From NCBI RefSeq assembly GCF_016097555.1, contig NC_054702.1:82563624-82627623 (forward strand): DNA of 64,000 nucleotides, given 5' to 3'. This DNA is from Gigantopelta aegis. Its lineage: Eukaryota; Mollusca; Gastropoda; Neomphalida; Peltospiridae. The position numbers and the translations under genes were made by a program. The notes under the pieces are model-generated. The model was given only the letters and a program-made list of their open reading frames with translations, had not been told where the DNA came from and did not search any database. Positions 24,461 to 36,100 of the stretch are shown one piece after another. How positions within the stretch are numbered: the first letter of the stretch is position 1; every line of letters starts with the position of its first letter.

Positions 24461-24866
24461 TAGGGCCTCCACGAGTCCAATATATTGGACTCGAGTACTC
24501 GAGAGTCAAACTCGACCTGGACCCGAGTACCCGACGCTTACACAAGATGATAATGAGACAAAGGAATATAACGTCAAATAGCATTATATAGCTTAATTCC
24601 AGCACTGAACATGAATGCCAAATCATGCCATTGTATTGCATTTAGAAACCCGTTGATACGTTCAGTATTGTGACGGACGAACGGACAGCCAGGTTAAAAA
24701 AGAAACTAGCAAATAGTCATATAATTATTGTGTAACTTGTATCGTTAATTAGTTACCGCTGAACTAGTTGCTCTACATTGTCTCACTTGTACGGGTACTC
24801 GAGTCCTGTGAATGGACTTAGTCTTTGCTAGACTCGACCCGTGCCCGAGTACTCGTGGAGACCCTA
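24461..24866. mobile_element. hAT-type MITE with 8-bp target duplication, 406 bp
   Basis: The termini TAGGGCCTCCACGAGT and ACTCGTGGAGACCCTA are inverted repeats with one mismatch. Flanks ctacagtg (24453-24460) and ctatagtg (24867-24874) are an 8-bp target duplication with one change, the hAT hallmark. The left subterminal part holds two perfect palindromes, tccaatatattgga and ctcgagtactcgag. There is no transposase. Confidence 0.88.
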
Positions 24867-25129
24867 CTATAGTGTAGTATAAAATTATAAATTTATACAA
24901 AATATATTCAACAACCAGTTTGCACCTGTTGCCTGTCAACAGGTAGCATCTGTTTAAATACTCAGTATTATATAATATATTAATTTATATTTATCTTATT
25001 AAACACAAACTAATCTAAATTTTATAACAGGTGTGGTCTGGTTGTTTTGGGAGTGGGTTTTTGTTGAGATTAATTTTTATATATATATTTTTAAATAAAT
25101 AAAATTTGTTAAAACTAGCACTCACTCAC

Positions 25130-25132
<3 letters not shown>

Positions 25133-25213
<81 letters not shown>
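25133..25213 (+). repeat. (CT)n microsatellite, about 81 bp
   Basis: An uninterrupted CT run, probably downstream of the small minus-strand gene. Confidence 0.95.
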
Positions 25214-25216
<3 letters not shown>

Positions 25217-25315
25217 TTTGGTTTTTTATATTTCATGCATACATAAATAATATACAAGTAGTTTCTTGATGATTTAAAAAAACAAAAAAAACAAGCTGCA
25301 CACAGTGATTTCAGT

Positions 25316-25904
25316 TCAAGTCTTGTCATAAGCAGATTTGTAAATGTCTGCCGGGCTAACTGCAAATCCAAACATCCAGTTAGCAGAGAGATAATAACCA
25401 GCAAAACCACGCTTCAGCCACTTCCAACTGCTGTGCACCACTTGTCCTAATCGTTTCCGAAGCTAAAATTAAAACAAAATTAATTTACATGTTGGACACA
25501 ATCATGTAATAGGCTTAATATCACAGTAAGGGTTAAGGATAATGGGAGTGACTAAACTTTGTTATAAAAGTTTATAAACAGGACTCTACCGATGATGATC
25601 CTAGATACAAACATTGACAGCAATCCTATTCTTACTCCACTCCACCCACCCCCCCACCCCCACCCCCCACCCCCCCCCACCCCACATTTACAAGAATAAA
25701 AACGGGTTTGGTAAAAAATATGCTTTAGATGTGCAAACATTGTCCCAGTCTTAATATCTTATAGGGCCGTCTAGCCAAAATCATTGCTATTAGAGGTCTA
25801 ATTGGCCTTTCATTAGACCCAATTAAACACCACTGACAAAATTGACAGAAGCAATGGTGACAGTAAGATCCGATTTCAGTTTGATTTCAGTTAGCTTAAT
25901 TTTT

Positions 25905-25945
<41 letters not shown>

Positions 25946-26711
25946 TAAAACAACTATTAATAGGTTAATATAATTTATTATCAAAATATTGAACATTTTA
26001 GTGCCGCTTTCAAATACATGTATAGGACCACTTGTAAAAATATTGTTTAAAAATAGTTCACTTCAGGATATTCGTCTCTTTGATCTATTTACACAATATC
26101 AGACATCAAATATTCTAATAACGTACGCTGAAATATTGCATGCTATATTTTTTTTAAAGTAATTTTAGTTATTGGCATGCAACAAATTGTTTTGCATATC
26201 AAATAATACTATTTTTACCCAATTTACCACACATTTTCAAAGCTCTAGAAACTATAATAGTTTGATACATCTGCTGCCAAACTGACGGATCTATGTATCG
26301 AACTATAAAAAAAACTATTTCACAATATTGAACATTTTGTATATATTATCAAAAACTAATTTCATTAATAACTGATTAAGCATAAGTTATGCCATTAAAA
26401 ATAGATATCACTTAATTTTATTTATTAAATTATTCATTAAGGTATTGTACTTGATCATACGGTACCTTTTTGTTTTTAATCCGTTTTGTTTTCTTCTGTT
26501 CTCTCAATTGTTCGTCTGCCAATTGTTCGTCTACACACTCGGTCCGTGTAATTCCGTATCTCTCCGTATATATACCGCCTGTAATTTTCATATTGGTTTC
26601 ACTGTGTAAAAGAGGTTCGCTATCAGAACACGATACCACCGCATCCAGACTGCTCCAGTGTTCATGAGAATCTGATTCTTGCGAAGCGTTATTTGCTGTA
26701 AACACTTCCAT
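25316..26711 (-). CDS. Unrecognised two-exon gene, about 130 aa
   Basis: I do not recognise this protein. Exon 1 is 26711-26466 (82 codons), with donor gtaccg after ...KKTKRIKNKK. Exon 2 is 25462-25316 (48 codons and TGA), with acceptor attttag. Both join in phase 0. The N-terminal 60 residues are Ser/Glu/Asp-rich and likely disordered (MEVFTANNASQESDSHEHW). A Lys/Arg-rich hinge (KTKRIKNKKLRKRLG) is followed by WKWLKRGFAGYYLSANWMFG, a modest hydrophobic stretch. The tail is VSPADIYKSAYDKT. The basic-plus-hydrophobic C terminus could be a tail anchor or amphipathic helix (inference). The gene is convergent with PPP2R3C. Support is an ATG, a coherent splice pair, a stop, and gene-like codon use; homology was not checked. 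A coding exon-only reading of 26430-26711 would instead end QVQYLNE. Confidence 0.5.
25651..25683 (+). repeat. C-rich low-complexity tract
   Basis: cccacccccccacccccaccccccac-type sequence in the intron of the small minus-strand gene. Confidence 0.8.
25911..25942 (+). repeat. poly-T tract, 32 bp
   Basis: An uninterrupted T run in the same intron. It could be the tail of a minus-strand retroposed copy, but no body was recognised. Confidence 0.85.
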
Positions 26712-27415
26712 GTTTCTTTGAACTCTTCACCTGTTGTATACTATACGAGTTAATAGAATACAATGAGCTGAGGTCAATGATCTGTTTACGTTAACCTTGT
26801 TGTCGGAATAACACCAGGACAGGATTTTAAAAAAACCCAAATACGTCTACTTAAAAATAAACTGACAAACTAACAACAGTAATTTACTGTACGTAAACAC
26901 CTGTTACTTGATACAGTTATTCGTTAACTTGTTCCAGTGAATAAATACAATTGTTTGCTTGACATCATATTACACAGTTCTCTAGTTCGTCGTCTATAGA
27001 TCATTATAGTTTCACATCAAGCCGTCTGCACAGTTATGACATTTTTTCGTCTCTTACATGACAATCGCTGTGTCCTATATTTCACCAAACGTGTACCTAC
27101 CACTTACAGTTAAACCAGCTCAAGCGACACTTGATAAATCTAAATTATAGTAACTCATCAAACGTGAGGCTAATGTATGATTGTCCAAAATTGTGTATAA
27201 TACAAGTTCATCTGTATTGTCCAGCCAGTTGTTTAAGACCACCCCTTGTTACTGTTTTAGTTAAAGTATAACACCATTGATTGTACTTGCACATAAACAT
27301 CACGTGACATGTAACTTTCAACACACAGGTCAGTAGTCATGGGTGGTTGTCGGAGGTCCAGGTCATGGTGTTCCCAATATGACATTCAAACACTACTGAA
27401 GTGAATACTTCTGCT

Positions 27416-27770
27416 AAAGCAACCGCCTGTCTTAAAACGCCGCTGTATTATTTTCTCAAATCTTCTAGGACGGATCATGAATATAAACTGACCTGTATAA
27501 AGCAACCGCCTGTCTGAAAACGCCGCTGTATTATTTTCTAAAATTATCTAGGACGGATCATGAATATAAACTGACCTGTATAAAGCAACCGCCTGTCTTA
27601 AAACGCCGCTGTATTATTTTCTAAAATCATCTACAACGGATCATGAATATAAACTGACCTGTATAAAGCGACCGCCTGTCTGAAAACGCCACTGTATTAT
27701 TTTCTAAAATCATCTAGAACGGATCATGAATATAAACTGACCTGTATAAAGCAGCCACCTGTCCTAATAA
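27416..27770 (+). repeat. 83-bp tandem repeat, about 4.3 copies
   Basis: Units start at 27416, 27499, 27582, 27665 and (partial) 27748 with aaagcaaccgcctgtct. Each carries acgccgctgtattattttct and acggatcatgaatataaact. Units differ by only a few bases. The array lies between the divergent starts of the small minus-strand gene (26711) and the putative + exon (28354). Confidence 0.93.
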
Positions 27771-27893
27771 GACCACATTCTTTACCCTCGTAAGTGGCTG
27801 CTTCATATCACGGGTTAAACTAGCTTAATATTATATTTGAATGTTGTTGTTTATTTTAATCTTAGGTGGATCGAGGGAGAGTTGCAGAGATGT

Positions 27894-27915
27894 AAAAAAA
27901 AAAAAAAAAAAAAAA
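27894..27915 (+). repeat. poly-A tract
   Basis: 22 A in a row. No retroposon body was recognised upstream. Confidence 0.85.
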
Positions 27916-28353
27916 CATGTCCTTTTAAGTTTAGACATGCCATTTTTGTTTAGCTGGAGATTCGAATACTATATTACTGGGTTCTGAATATTTGTTACTG
28001 CCTCCCCTCCCACCCCCAACCTCATGTTCATGAGCGACGCAGGTGGTATTGCCTGTATCACTTTTTTAATATTTATTTTTAAAAACCCTAAACTATGTAG
28101 GGTCCAGAATAGTAGAATCTGGACTTTAACGGCAGACAAATTGCATGTGTGTAGACCTCATTAGAGATTTTGAGTGTATAGATTTAAAGTTTTATAAGTA
28201 CGGACGCAGACGTTAGTCTGGCTTTTAAAAAAAAAACTTATTCCCATTCAAATTATAAATCACTACCATGCAACAAAACAAACGGACGATATCAAACTAC
28301 ACAATGCGAGAAATTGAATTCTCTGATGAAAGTTTAAGACTACATGTTTAGAA

Positions 28354-28583
28354 ATGGAGGAAATCTTTTCCACAATCTTCGAAGTTGCACCGATTTCTCT
28401 TGGTAATCACTGCAACATCGGCTTAAGTGAAAAGTCTTTGTTCACTCTATTTCATGTGAAAACTATTTACGCAACTATCATAGAAAATAAACCTAACTAT
28501 CTGCTGTACATCCACAGAAATGGAACAGTTGCCGTTATAGAAGCGATGAGAGAATTTGTTCTGAATACAGATCATGAGATTAT
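28354..28583 (+). CDS. Possible first coding exon of an unrecognised gene
   Basis: I do not recognise it. ATG at 28354 opens 76 codons (MEEIFSTIFEVAPISLGNHC ... EAMREFVLNTDHEI), ending at a consensus donor (gattat, then gtaagt at 28584). If unspliced, it stops at TAA 28585-28587. Codon use is gene-like, and the peptide is balanced rather than low-complexity. A short upstream frame (28304, MREIEFSDESLRLHV, stop) precedes it in another frame. No downstream exon was found before DCAF5 at 33177, where the sequence is mostly repeats, so the gene may be spurious, captured or very short. Confidence 0.35.
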
Positions 28584-28689
28584 GTAAGTGGTGAAAACGA
28601 CCTGTTATCGTGATCAAAACCGTATAAAATATATGTGTAAGATTCCCGTGGTCAACAGAGAAGCGCCTCTGGACTTGAGGATCATCCGA

Positions 28690-28920
28690 ATGCGCGCGGA
28701 TGCCACCGGAAGTAGGTTAGGGCCATAGGCGTAGGCTGTTTCGGCCGTAGGGGGAGCTAGGAATGTCCGGGGGACTGCCTCCCCCCTCAGGGCCCTCCAC
28801 TGCTTCGGCCACATTGAAGTTCCCGATGGGTGCCCCTTATAACACTCTGTCCCCCCCCCTCCCCCCCCCACTAAATAAACTTCCTGTGGCCATGGCCCAA
28901 CCCCCTGGGTAATTAACCTT
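28690..28920 (+). repeat. GC-rich dispersed-repeat-like stretch
   Basis: A GC-rich segment (ggccgtagggggagctag, cccccctcagggccctcc, poly-C) is unlike its AT-rich surroundings. It resembles transposon termini, but no boundaries could be set. Confidence 0.35.
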
Positions 28921-29248
28921 CATCAAAATTTTAGGGCTAATTTAAAAAAAAATGTATGGTATAATTTTATATTTAGAAACGCCCGATCAAAAATGGCGAC
29001 CAAAACTTTTAACAAACTTTTTATTTATTTTATTTATTTTTATTAGAAATGGCGCATCAAAAATATAGTTGTAAAGTCCCCATACCCCCATTGGCTTAAT
29101 TTCAAAATTGACCTAAGTAATTTGTGCCCCGGATTGGGCCCCTGGCCTCCAGAGGCCGAACCCGAGGTAGACATGCTCGAAACCTTAGTTGTATATGAGC
29201 ATGTTAAAAACATTACGTACGTACGTAAGATTCAACGATTCAGCTCTT

Positions 29249-29646
29249 CATGGGCGGATCCAGGAAATATTTTTAGGGGGGGGCCAAAAAAGAAGGGCAC
29301 ATTGACTCGTCAAAAGGGCACCTTACTACAAGTTTTGATATTTACAATTAATATGAATTCCTACAGTTCTACGTCATAATATACTAGCAATAATGAAGTA
29401 AATTGGCGTCACTCGCGTTAGAACCTCAATGGGGCCCCATTGAGACTCAATAACACAGACACATATCTGCAAGCTTGCGCATGTACACGAAAATCTTGAT
29501 TTCATTTATCTACAATATAATTATTGTTTACTTAAAAAAAAAAAAATTCTACAAACAAAAAGGGCACTTGGACATTTTGAGGGCACTTGAACAATTTTTG
29601 GGGGGGACGCGTCCCCCTGGTCCCCCCCCCCCTTGGATCCGCCCAT
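29249..29646. mobile_element. MITE with ATGGGCGGATCCA inverted ends, 398 bp
   Basis: The left end atgggcggatccagg and the right end ttggatccgcccat are inverted. gctctt flanks both sides (29243-29248, 29647-29652). G-runs and C-runs follow the ends symmetrically. There is no transposase. Confidence 0.82.
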
Positions 29647-29931
29647 GCTCTTTATGTTTTGCTTGCTCACGTATGTCTACAAATGGACGTGTTTTTGTTG
29701 AGATTTATCACATATCTGCTATGTGTAAGACTTTTTTTTTATTGTACATGATATTCAACACAATACTTCGATAATTTATCAAAAAGGAATGCTGAGGGAA
29801 GTAAACTAGTTTAACGTTCTGCCGTTTAAAAATAAGCTGTTCTGGGATTGGTCAACAGACTACAGCGTATATTAAGGCCTTTCCCAGCATTTTACAAGTT
29901 GAAGTTTGTTTTTGTTTAACGTCTTAGAGTA

Positions 29932-30681
29932 AGAAAGGAACTGTTTTATTTAACGACGCACTCAACACATTTTATTTTATGGTTATGTGAGGGATTCAAC
30001 TAAAGCACCCAGCATAATGTGTTATTATAGTAAACATGCATAAACACCACTAAGGCGTCTGAGGTTTATTTCTCTTTGTTTAGACTTAAGGTATTGGGAA
30101 ATTCCTCCAAGACACTTGGGACATTAATATATGGTAAACACTGTCACTGGGGTTATCTTAAGGAACCCAGGACAGTAATGGTCTGCCAGTATTGGTCAGG
30201 TGTGTGTGATATTATCAGAGTGACTGGGGTGAAAGATAGTTGACTGAGAGACCGAGAGAGAGACACAGAGAGAGAATATCTGGCAAGAGAGAAAGACGTT
30301 TGGGGCCAACTCTCCTTTTCATATACATTGTCTATATGTTATCATAATGGATTAAAGAATATAATCGAGATCGAACTTGTGTAGTTTTTGTGTGAGGGTG
30401 CTTTATGCACGCGGCCACAGTTATATGGCGTCGGACCACACAGATATTGAGAGAGGAAACCCGCTATCGCCACTTCATGGGCTACTCCTTTTGATTAGCA
30501 GCAAGGGGTCTTTTATATGCACCATCCCACAGACAGGATTTCAAATACCACGGCCTTTGATATACCAGTCGTGGTGCACTGGCTAGAACGAGAAATAGCC
30601 CAATGGGCCCACCCACGGCGATCGATCCCAAACCGACCGCGCATCAAGCGAGCGCTTTATCACTGGGCTACGTCCCGTCCC
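29932..30681 (-). repeat. SINE (reverse) split by a 433-bp insertion
   Basis: 29932-29986 is the reversed SINE 3' end (ttatttaacgacgcactcaac). 30420-30681 is the rest (gaggaaacccgctatcgcca, tcttttatatgcac, tttatcactgggctacgtcc). The insertion at 29987-30419 is flanked by gttat on both sides. Confidence 0.82.
29987..30419. mobile_element. 433-bp insertion inside a SINE
   Basis: It is bounded by gttat (29982-29986 and 30420-30424). Near the ends, taaagcaccc and gggtgcttta are inverted copies. It contains a GA-rich stretch (30245-30295). Family unknown; probably a non-autonomous DNA element. Confidence 0.6.
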
Positions 30682-30895
30682 TTAGTCTTAGAGAGAAAAC
30701 CCGCTACATTTTTTTAATTAGTAGCGAGGCATCTTTTATATCTGCAGACAGTATAGCACATACCACGGCCTTTGATATACTAGTGGCTGGAACGAGAAAT
30801 AGCCCAATGGGCCCACCGACGGGGATCGATCCCAAACCGACCGCGCTTAAAGCGAGCGCTTTAACACTGGGCTTCGTCACGCTCCCGAACCTCTT
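30682..30895 (-). repeat. Second SINE, reverse, 3'-truncated
   Basis: It lies directly behind the previous SINE with the same head (gcgagcgctttaacactggg) and middle. Its 3' third is missing. Confidence 0.8.
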
Positions 30896-31247
30896 TGTGC
30901 ACAGCATGACAAGTATTGGTGATTTGTACTCTAGTACATACGGACAAGTATGAGAATTCACGAACAAAGACAGAACAGAAGAAACCAAACGAACTGAAAA
31001 CAAGGGGTTCGTTTAAAGTACATGTATACATATTTCTGTAAGTAATAAACAGTAAAGTTAAGGGAGGTCTCTTTGTAGATATAACATTAAGCCTAATCAA
31101 TCATTTGCAAAATGTATTTGGCTAGGTCATACATTAGATCGAATACTACTAAAACTTTCAGTCCTATCTGAGAATATCATGACTGCTTCGAGTCACTAAC
31201 GTTGCGCTACCAGGAAGACTGCCATTTCATTTGTGCGGGGGTGGGGA

Positions 31248-31459
31248 GGGGATTTAGCTCAGTCGTTTTTCCCCCATCCAAACAAATGTCTGACGGCTGG
31301 TATATCGAAATCCGTTGTATCTGCTGTCCTATCTTCGGAAAAATGCATATAAAAGATCCCCTGCTGTTAATAAAAACAATTGTAGCGAGTTTCCTCCGAG
31401 ACTGTACATATCAGAAAAGCCGATGATTAATGTGCTTTAGTAATGTCGTTAAACAAAAA
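31248..31459 (+). repeat. SINE with atypical head
   Basis: ggatttagctcagtcg stands in place of the common head. Then come ggctggtatatcgaaatccg, tgcatataaaagatcccctg and gtcgttaaacaaaa. Confidence 0.7.
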
Positions 31460-31955
31460 TCGCAAGTTAAAACTTTTGATGTTTGTGCATAAGTCAATTA
31501 AATACCGGTATTTAATATAATGTATAATGTGTAAAAGGTTTTCGAAGCAATTAATATTTGCAGTGAGGTAAGGTTTTGAATGGTGGACATGAGCTACAAC
31601 TGGCTGCTGTTAGATCCACATATAATAGTGGAGCTAATTTTAATTAGATTGGTATTCTCCTAGCTTACATTTATATTGTTTAGTATCACATACCACTGTT
31701 CATCTTTTTATATATTTTGTTGTACTGATGAGCTGTCCAGCTCAAAGTCAATAAAAAAAATAGAAAATTGAATTGACCTTTTGTGACATTCTGACCCCAA
31801 GTGGTGACCTTTAAGACAATGTATCATCAACAATATACAACACTAAATTGCACTGAAAATGCGTCTTTGGGCATTTAAAACCCCCCACAAAATCCCCCCC
31901 CCCCAAAAAAAAAAAAAAAAACAACAACAAAAAAACAAAAAAACCCACACCTTTC

Positions 31956-32210
31956 TACCGGCCTCGGTGGTATCGTGTTTAAGCCATCGGACACAATGCT
32001 GGTAGGTACAGGGTTCGCAGCACGGTACCGGCTCCCACCCAGTGAGTTTTCACGACTCAGTGGGTAGGTGTAAGACCACTATACCCTCTTCTTCTCTTAC
32101 TAATCACTCACAACTAACCCACGGTCATCGACAGACAGCCAAGATATCTGAAGTGTGTTCCCAGGACAGCGTGCTTGAACCGTAAGCACGAAAATAAGTT
32201 GAAATGAAAT
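31956..32210 (+). repeat. Second SINE type (ccggcctcggtgg head)
   Basis: The head taccggcctcggtggtatcg and the B-box-like gggttcgca are followed by ctcagtgggtaggtgtaag and a body with cccaggacagcgtgcttgaa, ending aaataagttgaaatgaaat. Two reverse copies lie at 32434 and 33636. Confidence 0.8.
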
Positions 32211-32433
32211 AAACCTTTCTTGACTAGGAGCATGTCCATTGGCACCTCGGCTCATTTGCCTTTGGCAAATTGAAACTTGCTCTTTAAAAATGTTGTGGAC
32301 CCCGTTTACAAAGTCTTGGACTCGTCCTTGTCCCCACTGCAAAACAGGGTAGGTCAGGTCATATAGGGTTTAACGTGCATATTCAGAACAAGCTGTTGTA
32401 GGCCACGCCTGTCATGGGCGTAGGTGTCTGCTC

Positions 32434-32781
<348 letters not shown>

Positions 32782-33176
32782 AGGTGTCTGCTCTCGGAAT
32801 CCACCGTTTCATACGTATAAAAAAAAAACCCACCCCACAACCAACACATTGTGTTATGATGGCTGTCCAGAGCTAAAACTAACTGGATGAAAAGAAAAAA
32901 CCCCCAAAACAATTGTGCTAAATCAAAAACAAAAGACTTTGTTAATTAACTTTTTAGAACTTGTAATATATTGACTTCGGCAAAGTCCGGTAACTTTCTT
33001 TTAAGCTCCAATTTCGGAATTTGCGATATCAACCGATGATTGTCGAAGGAGTAGCCATTTATGTCATGAATACGGAAGGAGCGATGACATGGTGCATTGG
33101 TCGAATGATCTGCAATGTTATAGATTCATGGGTTGAAATATCATTCTATTGATTAAGCAATCATTTCCTCTAAAGC

Positions 33177-36100
33177 ATGGCTGCTTCATATTTTCGGAGG
33201 AACGTATGTCAAAGGAAACCTAGTTTGTTAAATCTCTTGAGTGACAGAGTGTTAAGTTGCGAGGCCCAAATTGGGAAGGATTTTGTACAACAACGCATTT
33301 CATCGACCAAAACACTATTTTCTCGTGATCTGAAGTCTCATTTTGGCTGCATTAATGCTATAGAGTTTTCAAATGATGGGGAAGAATATATTATTTCAGG
33401 TACATACGAATAACAGTAACAGTACTTGGTATTGTGATAAAACATTTTGTAGAAAGAATGAATTTTAAGTATGTTGCCCCAAAGATTCACGCCCCATATA
33501 ATTTACTTCAATGCAGGTCTCTAAAAATCGAAAAATGGGTTACGCAAAACAATAATTTGAGAGCGATACGCGAACGAAACTATCGCTCTTGCAATTTTCA
33601 GAGAACTGCAATGTTTTTTTAGATGGAATCATTTCATTCATTTTAACTTATTTTAGTGTTTATATCCAATTAAGGTTCAAACACACTGTCCTGGGCACAC
33701 ACCTCGGCTATTTGGGCTGTCTGTCCAGGACAGTGGGTTAGTGGTTAGTGAGAAAAAAGAGGAGGTAGTGGTTGAACACCTACCCATTGAGTCGTTAAAA
33801 CTTGTTCTGGGTGGGAGCCGGTACCGGACTATGAACCAAGTACCTACCAACCTCATGTCCAATGGCTTAACCACGACACCACCGAGGCCGGATGGGAGTG
33901 GCATGCAGTCATTGTAACTCACTGATAGAGCTGAATGATCATGAGATTAATCTCACATTTAATTGCCTAAGTAGACTGGATTATTCCTATTGTTTTAGCC
34001 ACAGTCCATAAGTGGCAAATCAAATACAATGCAGTAATATGTAGTACTGTAGAAAAGTACATACAAAATTCCCTTTGATACAAATTGCATCCAGAACAGA
34101 AGGGTAGATAGCAGCAGCAGCAGGTTTCTATTGTCTGATTTTGTAGACCATATGCTACATTATGTTAGACGTGGCTGATTAAATAATATTAGCACAAAAC
34201 CCTACTGAGATTGTTAACAAACATTCAGGACTTTCCTTTTAGACATATTACAACCATATGATCCATCTATGATATAGTCATCCTCAAATTATTTTATTTT
34301 ATTATTATTATTATATATTTTTTTAATAATAATAATAATAATAATGTGCATTTTATCTATAGACATGTGAACTTGTATAATTTTTTTTATTTTTACTGGA
34401 CTGGTGACACATAAGTTCAGTCTTAATAAATAAAATAATATAACAATAATATGCTGATTAATTGAATTTACCATATTTTATTCAATAAAGGTAGAGAAAT
34501 ATATATAAATTCAAGTTGGCAATATAGGCACCCGGTATATAACTTGCCACTGGCCATATCCAGTCATCATATTTATTTCTGTATCACATGAAAATTCCAC
34601 TTGCTGCTGGTGCCGTCGTTAAGTTCAAGCCCTGGAACATTTTATTTTTGTTCTACATAAAATGTGTACGGTATATCTGGTTTATTTTGTCAGGTGGTGA
34701 TGACCGTCGTGTTTTGCTTTGGAATGTGTATAAGGCAATTCATGATATTGGCCAACCAATCAGTATGAAAGGTGAACACAACAGTAATATTTTCTGTCTT
34801 GCCTTCAACAACTGCAACAAGAAGATTTTTTCTGGTGGTATGTGTATTTGGTGTTCATGTTTTATTACAGAAGTATTACTATCAAGTACTGTTACATGGC
34901 TTCAAACTGACTCACATGAAGAATATTTAATTTTTGTCTTGGCCTTTGTGTTTAAAAATTCACTTGAGGTGCTTTCATTTTCAAGATTGAATCACCTCAA
35001 TGAATCCATTCAACTCATTGGGGGTTTTCTCATTCCAACAAGTGCACCTCAACTGGTGCAAGGCTGTGGTATGTGCTTTCCTGCCTGTGGGAAAGTGCAT
35101 ATAAAAGATCCCTTGCTGCATTAAGAAAAATGTAGCGGGTTTCCTCTGATGACTATGTGTTAACAAATGTTTGACATCCCATAGACAATGATTAATTAAT
35201 CAATGTGCTCTAGTGGTGTCGTTAAACAAAACAAACATTACTTTTTATTCAGAAATATTATTCTGCTACATATGGGCAAATTAATTTTTATGAATTTGCA
35301 ATTTTATTATATTGGTTAATTTTGATATACATGTACCAGTATAGGCAACCTTGCTTAAACCAATTTTTGTATTTAATTAATTATATTAATTAAATTAATT
35401 AACATTTTAATATATTTTCAGGCAATGATGAGCAAGTTGTTGTTCATGATGTACTGACGTGAGTATTTAAACATTTGTTTGAATTTGATTTCACTGTCAA
35501 AAGTATAAATGTTCCTTAAAATGACCATAATGCTTTATGGTTATACTGTCAGTAACTTGCAAATCACCTTGCAGTCTACCTTTTTGTGTTGCAATGTGTT
35601 AATCATATAACAACTTGTAGCATGTGATTTTCATAATTCTCATGCTGCATAATTGTAGTATATGTTTAAAATCATTACCGTAAGTATGCAGTTTGATTAC
35701 ATGCTACAAGTCGTTACTACAAGTTGTTATAACAAGTCTATCATTGAGAATACCTCTTAATTTCATTTAATAAGACTACTTGTATGCTAAGATGAGTGCT
35801 ATATTACGTTATGATTTTAATTTATTTTTCTCAAGAGAAATGAAACTGCATTTAACCTGTTAAAAAAAAATGTATATATATATATGCTTTGTTTTATTTT
35901 CACATAGTGGTGCCACCCTTGATGTGTTCCGCCATGAAGATGCTGTGTATGGCTTGTCGGCCGATCCGAACAATGACAGTGTTTTTGCCAGTGCTTGTGA
36001 CGATGGTCGTGTTTTGATATTTGACATCAGAGAACCCCCAGACAGTGGTGAGGATAGTTAGATAATCAGTCTGAATATTTGTATAATGACCCCTCAGCTC

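Noticed and set aside
25126-25410. Frame ending in a long RE repeat
   Set aside because: The tail is the CT microsatellite. The upper part is an out-of-frame shadow of exon 2 of the small minus-strand gene.
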